Part shown: piece by piece, positions 43,375 to 51,631 of the stretch
Layout of the letters: the number at the start of each line of letters is the position of its first letter
How positions within the stretch are numbered: the stretch's first letter is position 1
Assembly: GCA_001871905.1 (NCBI GenBank)
Contig: MNUG01000013.1
Location: 1 to 62,504 of the forward strand
DNA: 62,504 nt
Direction: 5' to 3'
DNA from: Alphaproteobacteria bacterium CG1_02_46_17
GTDB lineage: Bacteria; Pseudomonadota; Alphaproteobacteria; Micavibrionales; Micavibrionaceae
Program-made: the position numbers and the translations under genes
Notes under the pieces: model-generated
Seen by the model: only the letters and a program-made list of their open reading frames with translations
What the model was told of the DNA's origin: nothing
Database searches by the model: none

Positions 43375-43955
43375 GCTTTTGGAGGCTCCGTTAATTTGCG
43401 ACCGGCTTTGTGCAAGCGGTGTATTTTCCATTGTTTCTGACGCAATCTGGCCTGACGCACCAGACGATAAAAGGCCAGATAAAAGAAGGGCCAGCTGAGA
43501 AAGGCCAGAATAATCCCGCCACAAACCCACGGCACAAACAAGCTAAACGGATCAGTGGTAACTTCATGAACCAGCTCTTTCCATTCAAATTGTTCGGGCA
43601 TTTCACGCACCGGCAGTCCGAGAACGAAGAAAGCCCAATCCCCTAGCTTATAAGCTCCCCACCACATGAAAGGAAATGTCCAAGGGTTTCCCGCCAAAGT
43701 TCCGACGACACTCGCCAGAACTGAACTGCGAGTTCCCCATGATAGAAGAGCGGCAAAGAAAATGTGCGTTCCGGGCAATGGCAAGCAAGAGATAGCTGCA
43801 CCAAAGGCCATTCCCCTTGCAATAGACGTCGTCGTGTCCTTAATCCTGACCAGCCTGTGCTGTGCATAGTGAAAAGTCCGACGCCACCCCATACTCGGCC
43901 ATATTGCTTCGCGGAGATGCTGCGGTAAGGTTCTTCTTTTTCTTCGGCCAAACAT
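43371..43955 (-). CDS. DUF2062 membrane protein
   Basis: A 194-residue DUF2062 protein. It has a basic N-terminus, the family core TTSIARGMAFGAAISCLPLPGTH followed by a hydrophobic segment, and GTLAGNPWTFPFMWWGAYKLGDW, then a C-terminal helix pair (PWVCGGIILAFLSWPFFYLAFY) and a basic tail. Likely inner-membrane; function unknown. It occupies the place between rsh and acpS where pdxJ is often found, and its stop overlaps the acpS start (ATGA). Confidence 0.88.
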   Translation of the reverse strand: MFGRRKRRTLPQHLREAIWPSMGWRRTFHYAQHRLVRIKDTTTSIARGMAFGAAISCLPLPGTHIFFAALLSWGTRSSVLASVVGTLAGNPWTFPFMWWGAYKLGDWAFFVLGLPVREMPEQFEWKELVHEVTTDPFSLFVPWVCGGIILAFLSWPFFYLAFYRLVRQARLRQKQWKIHRLHKAGRKLTEPPKA

Positions 43956-43985
43956 TTATACTTTTTCTTCCACTTGTCTTACCCC

Positions 43986-46166
43986 TTACCTTCCTCTGGC
44001 CCGCTCAACACTTACAACCTGTGGCGTGGCACGGAGTGCGGCAACAATATTATTCAAATGTTTGGTATCGTTCACCGAGACGTCGAGATACATATCCCAG
44101 AAATCAACCGAACGGCTGGTGATTTTCAAATTGGTTATGTTCCCACCACTTTTTCCGATCACAGTCGAGATTGTTCCCAACGCCCCCGGCGTATTGGCTA
44201 TAGTTACCATCAACCGCCCTACACGGTTTTCCGGATTGTTTTGGCCCTCGCCCCACGACACATCAATCCAGCGTTCCGGTGTATCCGCGAATTGTTCCAG
44301 CGTTTCACAGTCAATTGTATGAACCGTCACCCCTTTTCCAGTGGTTACAATCCCTACGATTCTATCTCCTGGGAGAGGGTGGCAGCACCGCGCAAAATGC
44401 ACAGCCATCCCCGGAATAAGCCCTTTGATCGGCATTGGTTGCAACTTGCCACTGCGAGGCTGGTTTTGCGCCGTTTTGATCGTTGGAATATCCTCAGGAT
44501 TTATAACTTTTTGTTCCTGATCAGATTTGTGGGCGGGGAAGATGCTGCGGAAGACATCACGCGCCACAATATTTCCGGATCCAATTCCGGAATAAATGTC
44601 ATCGGCATTTTCACATTCGCGATATTGATCGACAACGCCGGAAACAGCCTTATCAGTAAATTCATAGCCTTCCGTCTTGAAGACCTTTTGCAGCATAGCC
44701 TTACCCAAGATCATATACTCGGAACGTTGCTGCTGGCGAATAAAGCGGCGAATATGTGATCTTGCCTTACCTGTCACCACGAACCGTTCCCATGTCGGGG
44801 ACGGGTTCTGGGTCTTGGCTGTGACGATTTCAACCTGATCGCCATTTTGCAATTTGGTATTTAATGGTGCAATTCTTCCATTAATCTTGGCACCAATACA
44901 TCTGTTTCCGACATCAGAGTGAATGGCATAAGCAAAGTCAATCGGCGTGGAACCGGTCGGGAGCTCAAACAAATCACCTTTGGGCGTGAAAGCAAAAACC
45001 TGTTCTTGAAATAGCTCAAGCTTGGTATTTTCCCAGAAATCTTCAGGGCGCTGATCCTGTTCCAGAATATCCAGCAGTTCACGCATCCATCGGTATTTTT
45101 TGGCTTCGTTAATCGCAGATTTTACATCTGTTTGTTTATATGCCCAGTGCGCCGCCACACCAAGATCGGCCTCGGCATGCATCTCGTGGGTTCTGACCTG
45201 AATTTCAATCCGCTGATTTTCAGGCCCAATGACTGTTGTGTGAATTGAACGATACCCGTTGGGCTTCGGTGTTGAGATGTAATCCTTGAAACGCCCCGGA
45301 ACAACGGAGTATTGCGAGTGGACAACCCCCAGCGCGTGATAACATTCTGCCACCGTATCCACAACGATCCGGAAGGCCATAATATCAGATAATTGCTCGA
45401 ACGAGACGTTCTTGCGTTGCATTTTTTTCCAGATGGAATAGCGGGTCTTCTCGCGCCCCGTCACTTGACCGTTAATTCCTGCCCCGTGAATTAGACTGGT
45501 TAATTCACGAATGACCATATTGACCAGATCCGATCCTTCCTGACGCAGGAACGATAAACGGTTGGTAATACTGTCTCTTGCCTCACTATTGAGGTAGGAG
45601 AAGGCTAGGTCTTCTAGATCTTCCTTGATTTTATGCAGACCAACCCGTTCAGCGAGTGGCGCGTAGATATCGAGCGTTTCCCGCGAAATCCGGAATCTCT
45701 TTTCGGGTTTGGCAATATGGTGCAACGTCCGCATATTGTGCAAACGGTCGGCCAGTTTGACGAGCAGAACCCGAATATCTTCGGACATTGCCAGCAACAA
45801 TTTTCTAAAATTTTCAGCCTGTTTCCCTTCGACGGTCTGGCTTTCAATTTTGGTCAACTTGCTAACCCCGTTTACAAGCGATGCCACTTCGGGGGAGAAT
45901 TTCTTTTCGATTTCCTCATAGGTCGTATTGGTGTCTTCCAGCGTATCGTGAAGGATTGCTGTGATAATTGTAGCCGGATCCATTTTCATGTCGGCAAGGA
46001 TGCCTGCAACTTCAAGCGGATGGGTGTAGTACGGTTCACCGGACGATCTGACTTGTCCTTCATGTTTAACTTTGGCGAATTCAACCGCATCCTCGATGGG
46101 CTTGGGATCCGCATCTGGGTAATAGGCATGGATTTGAGAGACCAGCTCGGCGGCCGAAGACGTCAT
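43986..46166 (-). CDS. rsh: Bifunctional (p)ppGpp synthetase/hydrolase
   Basis: A long RelA/SpoT homologue (726 residues) controlling the stringent response. The HD hydrolase domain (about 20-200) retains the HD pair in ILHDTLEDT and the ED site; the synthetase domain contains KTRYSIWKKMQRKN, DIMAFRIVV and PNGYRSIHTTV with RIEIQVRTHEMH. A TGS domain (FAFTPKGDLFELPTGSTPIDFAY) and a C-terminal ACT domain (LMVTIANTPGALGTI) follow. Both activities look intact, as expected for the single Rsh of alphaproteobacteria. It heads the run rsh-DUF2062-acpS-lepB-rnc-era. Confidence 0.96.
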   Translation of the reverse strand: MTSSAAELVSQIHAYYPDADPKPIEDAVEFAKVKHEGQVRSSGEPYYTHPLEVAGILADMKMDPATIITAILHDTLEDTNTTYEEIEKKFSPEVASLVNGVSKLTKIESQTVEGKQAENFRKLLLAMSEDIRVLLVKLADRLHNMRTLHHIAKPEKRFRISRETLDIYAPLAERVGLHKIKEDLEDLAFSYLNSEARDSITNRLSFLRQEGSDLVNMVIRELTSLIHGAGINGQVTGREKTRYSIWKKMQRKNVSFEQLSDIMAFRIVVDTVAECYHALGVVHSQYSVVPGRFKDYISTPKPNGYRSIHTTVIGPENQRIEIQVRTHEMHAEADLGVAAHWAYKQTDVKSAINEAKKYRWMRELLDILEQDQRPEDFWENTKLELFQEQVFAFTPKGDLFELPTGSTPIDFAYAIHSDVGNRCIGAKINGRIAPLNTKLQNGDQVEIVTAKTQNPSPTWERFVVTGKARSHIRRFIRQQQRSEYMILGKAMLQKVFKTEGYEFTDKAVSGVVDQYRECENADDIYSGIGSGNIVARDVFRSIFPAHKSDQEQKVINPEDIPTIKTAQNQPRSGKLQPMPIKGLIPGMAVHFARCCHPLPGDRIVGIVTTGKGVTVHTIDCETLEQFADTPERWIDVSWGEGQNNPENRVGRLMVTIANTPGALGTISTVIGKSGGNITNLKITSRSVDFWDMYLDVSVNDTKHLNNIVAALRATPQVVSVERARGR

Positions 46167-46282
46167 GAAGTAATAGAACCCACTGTAAAAACTGCAAAAT
46201 TATGATAGCAGCCTAGCATGAAAAATGGGTAAAAACAGCTCTTGGACAAAAGATTTTTGTCAAACGAGATGAAGCCACCCCT

Positions 46283-46945
46283 TTATTTCACATATAGATC
46301 AGGAAAAGCTTCCTTCAGACTAATCAGTTTCGGCGCATCATGGATCATGACATAAAGGCTATCAGGGTGAAAGGCAATATAGTTCTGGTGATAGCTTTCT
46401 GCCGCATAGAATTTTTCAAGGGGCTCCAGACGGGTTACAATCGGTTTATCAAATGCCTTTGCAGCAGCCAGTTGATCTATATAAGACGAGGCGACTTCTT
46501 TTTGTTCAGGGGTTTCATAAAATATGGCCGAGCGATACTGTGTTCCACGATCAGGCCCTTGGGCGTTCAACTGTGTTGGATCATGAGCCACCGAAAAGTA
46601 CACTTTGAGAAGTTGACCCAGCGAAATTGCTGCGGGATCATAAGTCACCTTAACAGCCTCGGCATGACCTGTTTTTCCTGAACTAACCTGCTCGTAGGTC
46701 GCCGTATCCTCTTCCCCGCCAGCATATCCACTGACCACATTCTTTACCCCTTTGAGGTGCAAGAACACGGCCTCAATACCCCAAAAGCAGCCTCCTGCCA
46801 CAATGATGCTGCGGGTACCGGACGCCGCATCACCCACCTGCTCATCCTGCTGCGGATCAGGCAACGCGACAGCGCGCGCTTCGTTTAAGGAACATCCAAG
46901 CATTAGAACTCCTGTCATTAGAATAAGTGCAAATTTCCTGATCAT
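46283..46945 (-). CDS. msrA: Exported peptide methionine sulfoxide reductase MsrA
   Basis: MsrA, 220 residues, reduces methionine-S-sulfoxide. The catalytic motif is AGGCFWGIEAVF; GYAGGEEDTATYEQVSSGKTGHAEAV, and SAIFYETPEQ follow as usual. Unlike cytoplasmic MsrA it has an N-terminal export signal (FALILMTGVLMLGCS): either a borderline lipobox (LGC) or cleavage after ARA. It therefore probably works in the periplasm or at a membrane. Its start overlaps the msrB stop by 4 bases. Confidence 0.93.
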   Translation of the reverse strand: MIRKFALILMTGVLMLGCSLNEARAVALPDPQQDEQVGDAASGTRSIIVAGGCFWGIEAVFLHLKGVKNVVSGYAGGEEDTATYEQVSSGKTGHAEAVKVTYDPAAISLGQLLKVYFSVAHDPTQLNAQGPDRGTQYRSAIFYETPEQKEVASSYIDQLAAAKAFDKPIVTRLEPLEKFYAAESYHQNYIAFHPDSLYVMIHDAPKLISLKEAFPDLYVK

Positions 46946-47487
46946 CCCCGATCTTCACCTTCTTCACCCTCAGGAACAAACTTAAGCGCCACGCCATTGT
47001 TACAGTATCTCAAGCCCGTCGGGGCTGGGCCATCTTCAAAAATATGGCCTTGATGCCCATCACACCGCGCACAATGATATTCGGTACGCGGCGCCACAAG
47101 CTTGAAGTCTGTCTTGGTTTCGACATGTCCTTCTATCGACTGATAAAAACTCGGCCAGCCAGTTCCAGAGTCATATTTGGCATCTGAACGAAATAAAGGT
47201 AGCCCACAACCCGCACAGGCAAAAACACCCTTACGGTGTTCTTTTAACAGTGAAGAGGTAAAGGGTCGCTCAGTTCCTTCCTCGCGCAAGACATCATATT
47301 GCTGCGAAGACAGTTCTTTTTCCCATTCTTGATCCGATTTTGTAATTTTTGTAATCCTCTTGTTATTTACTACTAGATCTTCTGCTCTGGTTACATTTGG
47401 CAATATCCAAAGCGATGACATAATTGCCAGTGTTCTTGTCCCGAGCAATAGCATCTGGCGTCTGGAATAAAATTCATGTTTTTTCAT
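46942..47487 (-). CDS. msrB: Exported peptide methionine sulfoxide reductase MsrB
   Basis: MsrB, 181 residues, reduces methionine-R-sulfoxide. Zinc Cys pairs CAGC and CARC, GTGWPSFYQSIEG, and the catalytic Cys in LRYCNNGVALKF are present. The N-terminus carries a twin-arginine-like signal (SRRQMLLLG followed by a hydrophobic stretch ending VTRAE), suggesting folded, zinc-loaded export by Tat. First gene of the msrB-msrA pair. Confidence 0.93.
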   Translation of the reverse strand: MKKHEFYSRRQMLLLGTRTLAIMSSLWILPNVTRAEDLVVNNKRITKITKSDQEWEKELSSQQYDVLREEGTERPFTSSLLKEHRKGVFACAGCGLPLFRSDAKYDSGTGWPSFYQSIEGHVETKTDFKLVAPRTEYHCARCDGHQGHIFEDGPAPTGLRYCNNGVALKFVPEGEEGEDRG

Positions 47488-47663
47488 GTAGTTAGCCTAT
47501 ATCTTCTCAATAGCAATTCGCTCCAGATTATTGTTTTGTTACAAAAAAGGTAGAATTTTGAAAAAAATAATCAATTCCGGTGGGGGAGAATCACTATAAG
47601 CTTCCGTTTTATTTTGGTTATTTATGTTTTATCAGTACCAAAAAGGGATAAAGGGGATAAAAA

Positions 47664-48368
47664 ATGAGCCACTCGAATATTTCATTCAAATCAGTTGCGG
47701 GCTTTGCCGCTATCGTCGCTCTATTCAGCTTTTCGACCACATCCATCTCGTCTTCAGCTGAGGCCAGGGAATTCAAGAAGGGCGAAGTCGGTTCAAAGGC
47801 CGGGGCAGGGCATAGCTGGAACAAGGAATTAACCACTGGAAGCGGTAAAAGCGCAAACAAATCCGGTAGTGGTCAATATAATAAGGACACCAAATCCTAT
47901 GACCGCAGCGTGACAGAATACAAGGGAGAAGAGCGTTCTTCCAGTACCAGTTACAATGCTGAAACCAAAAGCCTGAATACCCAGAGCTCGACCGGCGCAA
48001 ATCGGACAGCCAGTTACAGTGATGGATCAAAGTCAGTTCATGTCACAGGTGCCAATGGGAAAAGTGGTGGGGTGACCACGAATTATGATTCCTCAACTAA
48101 AAGCGTCAATAGAACATATGAAAATGGCTCAACTACCAATACCAGCTATTCTAACGGGCAGAAAACAACTAACTATTCAGGAGCAAACGGCAAAAGTGGC
48201 TCCAATAGCACTGCCTATCAATATGACAGAGAGGCCAAGACGCTAAACAAGCAATACACACATGGCGGCACCATGACCACGGATATCGACCCGAGTGGCC
48301 AAGTCAACAAGACTTATGTTTCCCCGTCCGGACGTCAGGTTCAGATCAAGGGTCAGTATAACCAGTAG
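47664..48368 (+). CDS. Secreted Ser/Thr/Tyr/Gly-rich repeat protein
   Basis: A 234-residue exported protein, probably cell-surface or extracellular. The signal peptide (VAGFAAIVALFSFSTTSISS) is followed by low-complexity, Cys-free repeats. Two copies of about 43-45 residues are clear: SYSDGSKSVHVTGANGKSGG... and SYSNGQKTTNYSGANGKSGS..., each followed by NYDSSTKSVNRTYENG or YQYDREAKTLNKQYTHG. Earlier, looser copies (NKDTKSYDRSVTEYKG, NAETKSLNTQSSTGA) suggest four units. The Y-x(n)-K-x-N-x-x-Y-x-x-G rhythm resembles YD/RHS-like beta repeats. AAGGGG precedes the ATG. Function unknown. Confidence 0.75.
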   Translation: MSHSNISFKSVAGFAAIVALFSFSTTSISSSAEAREFKKGEVGSKAGAGHSWNKELTTGSGKSANKSGSGQYNKDTKSYDRSVTEYKGEERSSSTSYNAETKSLNTQSSTGANRTASYSDGSKSVHVTGANGKSGGVTTNYDSSTKSVNRTYENGSTTNTSYSNGQKTTNYSGANGKSGSNSTAYQYDREAKTLNKQYTHGGTMTTDIDPSGQVNKTYVSPSGRQVQIKGQYNQ

Positions 48369-48378
48369 AACTGGGTAT

Positions 48379-48429
48379 AATCCGAATACCGCTTCGGATT
48401 TCTTTGGAGCAGGCTTTCCCCAGCCTGCT
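48379..48429 (+). terminator. Tandem hairpins after the repeat protein
   Basis: Two stems in a row: AATCCGAA/TTCGGATT (48379-48386, 48393-48400) and AGCAGGCT/AGCCTGCT (48408-48415, 48422-48429), the second followed by TCATTCTTTTT. They lie between convergent genes. Confidence 0.65.
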
Positions 48430-48438
48430 TCATTCTTT

Positions 48439-48918
48439 TTAATCTTCTTTGGCCAGAAGAGCAGCATTCAGATTTTTACGCGTAATCTGGAAGTTTTGTT
48501 CGACTTCCCCACCCAATGATTCGACTGACACAAAACCTCCACCGGTTTCTGTGCCGGCATACATTTTATTTACAAAGTCATATTGGGCCAGAGTCTGTCC
48601 AGACTGGGCGTCGCGCTGATCGACCATCCAAACTCCTGTGTTGGTACAAGCACCAATATAATATTGGTATTGGTCATTGATATTCTGGCGCAGATTTTTC
48701 ATGCACGCCTTAGCCGCCCTGACAGAAGCACTTTGCGGTTGCTCGCCTTCGAAAGTCGCGCAGGCGGGTAACAGCATTAGCAAAGCAAAACAGAGGATAT
48801 GCCTTATTCCTGACGGATGGTAATCTTGTGTTCGATGACCTTTTCGCCCTGAGGTAAACTCAGCAGCGTCACGCCAAGTTCGACATCCATATATGGTGTG
48901 GTTGGCAAGTCGGTGCAT
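48439..48918 (-). CDS. Small lipoprotein, start codon unresolved
   Basis: The conserved-looking part is a lipoprotein of about 122 residues: RHILCFALLMLLPAC (signal peptide with LPAC lipobox), then Gln/Asn/Tyr-rich sequence with DQYQYYIGACTNTGVWMVDQRD. The open frame runs back to an ATG at 48918 inside the response regulator gene, but the first 37 codons look non-native. No ATG, GTG or TTG occurs between there and the hydrophobic core. The natural start would be the ATA at 48807, which overlaps the upstream TAA stop. Function unknown; the mature protein is probably outer-membrane. Confidence 0.55.
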   Translation of the reverse strand: MHRLANHTIYGCRTWRDAAEFTSGRKGHRTQDYHPSGIRHILCFALLMLLPACATFEGEQPQSASVRAAKACMKNLRQNINDQYQYYIGACTNTGVWMVDQRDAQSGQTLAQYDFVNKMYAGTETGGGFVSVESLGGEVEQNFQITRKNLNAALLAKED

Positions 48919-49625
48919 TTCGATAAAGACTCCGCAAAACGGTTGGCCGCCTCAATAGGTTCTGATTCATTCAAGGGACGTAATAGGAGAAGCGCGTATT
49001 CGTTGACACGAATTTGCGCGATGATATCCGACTGACGGCGAATCCGGACAAGATGCTGTGCCAGTTTTGCAGCAATCATCTCGGCATCGTACGAGCCATC
49101 GTTCGAGGATATTGTATTATAATTTTCAAAAGTAATAAAGATGGTGTGTGCCGTTTCACCATACCGTCCAGCACGATCAATACAGGATAAGAACAACTGG
49201 CTATAGGCTGATTTGGCGATAACACCCCCTGCGCTGGGAAAATCTATCGCGTCATTGGCCAAATGGCGCATCAGATTGTTCATAAACTCCGCCCGATCAA
49301 TAATTGCCTCAATAGCTAACGGATTGATTGGCTTTGCCAGAAATTCATTAAATCCACCTTCAATGGCCCCCGATTTATCAAGCGTATCCGACAAGAGAAC
49401 CAGATGGACATTCCGGCGGATATTCCGGCGTATTTGCATGGTCATCGGCTTGATGGAGGTCAGTGGAGACGGATCAATAAAAACAACATCCCATCCATCC
49501 CGAACAATTGCGTCCAAACTTTCCCCTTTTTCCGGATGGATCAGGACAGTGTGCCCCAATGGTTCCAAACGCGATCTTATCAGGTTCGCAGTCATTTCGT
49601 CCCGATCAACTATTAGTATTTTCAT
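48804..49625 (-). CDS. Response regulator with a degenerate GGDEF-like output
   Basis: A 273-residue protein with an N-terminal receiver domain: MKILIVDRDEM (acidic pocket), FIDPS (phospho-Asp) and FLAKPINP (conserved Lys). The C-terminal 130 residues follow the GGDEF-domain pattern (SAYSQLFLSCIDRAGRYGETAHTIFITFENYN, then AQHLVRIRRQSDIIAQI) but have RVNEYALLL where GGDEF should be. It should not make c-di-GMP; it may bind a partner or nucleotide. No kinase gene is adjacent. Its stop overlaps the region of the lipoprotein start. Confidence 0.75.
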   Translation of the reverse strand: MKILIVDRDEMTANLIRSRLEPLGHTVLIHPEKGESLDAIVRDGWDVVFIDPSPLTSIKPMTMQIRRNIRRNVHLVLLSDTLDKSGAIEGGFNEFLAKPINPLAIEAIIDRAEFMNNLMRHLANDAIDFPSAGGVIAKSAYSQLFLSCIDRAGRYGETAHTIFITFENYNTISSNDGSYDAEMIAAKLAQHLVRIRRQSDIIAQIRVNEYALLLLRPLNESEPIEAANRFAESLSKCTDLPTTPYMDVELGVTLLSLPQGEKVIEHKITIRQE

Positions 49626-49747
49626 AATGTTTCCTATTCGGCGTCCGGAGGGCTAAAGAATCGTATTCCAACACATGATTGCAAAATTTGGGTAAAAAAA
49701 AAGCTAAAAAACGTCATTTTCATGCGTTCCTCGCCATTATATTTAAT

Positions 49748-49776
49748 TTGACAAGTATTTTGAGCTCAGATAGATG
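49748..49776 (+). promoter_or_regulatory. Promoter of the tRNA-Leu gene
   Basis: Perfect -35 TTGACA (49748-49753), 17-base spacer, -10 TAGATG (49771-49776). Start expected near 49783, 26 bases before the tRNA. Confidence 0.65.
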
Positions 49777-49808
49777 TATCGGCCTACCGTTTAGACGTTT
49801 TATCCAGT

Positions 49809-49895
49809 GCCCTGGTGGCGGAATTGGTAGACGCGCAAGTTTCAGGTACTTGTGTCCTCCGGGACGTGGAAGTTCGAGTCTTCTCCAGGGCACCA
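49809..49895 (+). tRNA. tRNA-Leu (CAG)
   Basis: Full cloverleaf: 7-bp acceptor GCCCTGG/CCAGGGC with discriminator A and encoded CCA (49893-49895), D-arm with GGTAG, anticodon stem CAAGT/ACTTG around TTCAGGT (anticodon CAG), a long class II variable arm, and T-arm with GTTCGAGTC. It reads CUG codons, common in this window. Confidence 0.96.
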
Positions 49896-49936
49896 TTTTT
49901 CTTGAAAAATCACGAAAAACCTTATATCCCAACAAC

Positions 49937-50557
49937 ATGACGATTTATTTGCACCGGAATGACTTACCCGATGATCTGGCGTTTGGCGGATCAGTGGCGA
50001 TTGATACAGAAACGATGGGGTTGAACCTGACCCGTGATCGTTTGTGTTTGGTTCAACTCTCTTTTGGCGATGGGGATGCCCATCTGGTTCAGTTCCCTGT
50101 CGGGTCAGATTATCTGGCCCCGAACCTGCGTCGCCTTCTGGAAGATCCTGCCATTGTCAAACTGTTCCATTTTGGACGCTTTGATATTGCCTCGATCAAG
50201 GCCTATATGGGGGTGACCTGCGATCCTGTCTATTGCACCAAAATCGCTTCAAGGCTGGTACGCACTTTTACCGACCGCCATTCCCTCAAGGAATTATGCA
50301 GGGAACTTCTGGGGGTTGAACTCAGCAAGCAACAGCAATCTTCCGATTGGGGTCAGGATGTCTTGACTGAAGATCAAAAAATTTATGCGGCCAATGACGT
50401 TTTATATTTGCACAAACTTAAAGAACGTCTTGATCCGATGTTAGTCCGTGAAGGACGTGTGGAGCTCGCGCAAGCTTGTTTCGATTTTCTTCCGGCACGT
50501 GCAGATCTTGACCTGACAGGATGGCCAGAAATCGATATTTTCGCCCATAATACCTAG
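49937..50557 (+). CDS. RNase D-like 3'-5' exonuclease
   Basis: A 206-residue DEDD exonuclease without the HRDC domains of full RNase D. Motifs: VAIDTETMGL (D and E), LFHFGRFDIASI (D in motif II) and DWGQDVLTEDQKIYAANDVLYL (motif III YxxxD). In alphaproteobacteria this short form precedes the lpt genes. It starts 41 bases after the tRNA-Leu CCA end, with no promoter or ribosome site seen between, so it is probably transcribed with the tRNA. The longer frame from 49679 runs through the tRNA and is rejected. Confidence 0.9.
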   Translation: MTIYLHRNDLPDDLAFGGSVAIDTETMGLNLTRDRLCLVQLSFGDGDAHLVQFPVGSDYLAPNLRRLLEDPAIVKLFHFGRFDIASIKAYMGVTCDPVYCTKIASRLVRTFTDRHSLKELCRELLGVELSKQQQSSDWGQDVLTEDQKIYAANDVLYLHKLKERLDPMLVREGRVELAQACFDFLPARADLDLTGWPEIDIFAHNT

Positions 50558-50596
50558 CTACATTTTATTGCTCAACTTTTTAGGGATTTCCCTCCT

Positions 50597-51619
50597 ATGG
50601 CACAAACTATGACCCAACAAAATTCCGTATCAGGACAGCCAGATTCGAATGATCTTCTATCGGCTCGTCGTACACTGGCTACTGAAATCGAGGGATTGAC
50701 TGCTCTGTCCCATTCTCTCAATGGTGAGTTTGTCAAAGCCATCGAGATTATTCAGGCCATGAAAGAAAAAGGTCGTGGACGTTTGATTGTCGCAGGCATT
50801 GGAAAAAGCGGTCATGTGGCACGGAAAATTTCAGCCACTTTGGCGTCAACTGCCACCCCGTCTTATTATATCCATCCAGGGGAAGCGAGCCACGGCGACC
50901 TCGGGATGATTACCGAAGATGATGTTATTATACTTTTGTCCTATTCAGGGAATAATGCAGAATTATCGGATATGATTGCATATGCGGGACGATTTAACAT
51001 TCCCCTAATTTCCATGACAGGAAATCCGGAAAGTCCTTTGGCACAACATTCCAGCATTGCCCTAATCCTGCCACGCATTCCCGAGGCTTGCCCGAACGGT
51101 TTAGCCCCGACCACGTCGACAACCCAGATGATCGCATTGGGTGATGCGATCGCCATCGCTCTTCTGGAGCGTACTGGCTTGACTGCCGAGCAATTCCGTG
51201 TCTGGCATCCCGGCGGAAAACTGGGTCAGAAACTTCGCAAAGTCTCGGACATGATGGTTAAGGGGGATGATCTCCCCTTTGTCTCTTCCAACACGTTGAT
51301 GTCTGATGCCCTCATTACATTATCCTCCAAGAATCTTGGTTCGGTGATTGCTGTTGACGATCAAGGAAAGCTGATCGGTATTGTGACGGATGGTGATTTG
51401 AAACGCCATATGGGGCCAGACTTGTTACAAAAACCTGTTGCAGACATCATGACCAAGGGCCCTCGCACGATCACACCAGATCTTCTGGCGGTCAAAGCTC
51501 TGGACATCATGGTTGGCTCGGCAGCCAGTCCGATTACCTCTCTGGTCGTGACCAACGAAGATAAAACAGTTGTCGGATTGATCCGCATTCAAGAGCTGTT
51601 GAAAGCCGGATTGGTCTAA
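50597..51619 (+). CDS. kdsD: Arabinose-5-phosphate isomerase
   Basis: KdsD/KpsF, 340 residues, makes arabinose-5-phosphate for KDO, the first inner-core sugar of LPS. The SIS domain (RGRLIVAGIGKSGHVARKI, STATPSYYIHPGEASHGDLGM, FNIPLISMTGNPESPLA) is followed by two CBS domains (DALITLSSKNLGSVIAVDDQG and the last 60 residues). GIGKSGHVA and HPGEASHGDLG are specific to the family. It leads straight into lptC, joining KDO supply to LPS export. Confidence 0.94.
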   Translation: MAQTMTQQNSVSGQPDSNDLLSARRTLATEIEGLTALSHSLNGEFVKAIEIIQAMKEKGRGRLIVAGIGKSGHVARKISATLASTATPSYYIHPGEASHGDLGMITEDDVIILLSYSGNNAELSDMIAYAGRFNIPLISMTGNPESPLAQHSSIALILPRIPEACPNGLAPTTSTTQMIALGDAIAIALLERTGLTAEQFRVWHPGGKLGQKLRKVSDMMVKGDDLPFVSSNTLMSDALITLSSKNLGSVIAVDDQGKLIGIVTDGDLKRHMGPDLLQKPVADIMTKGPRTITPDLLAVKALDIMVGSAASPITSLVVTNEDKTVVGLIRIQELLKAGLV

Positions 51620-51631
51620 CGGAACCTGACA

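Noticed and set aside
42829-43440. 203-codon plus-strand frame opposite lepB and acpS
   Set aside because: Spans two well-identified genes on the other strand.
43974-44759. 261-codon plus-strand frame opposite rsh
   Set aside because: Antisense shadow of the ACT/TGS end of rsh; no family resemblance.
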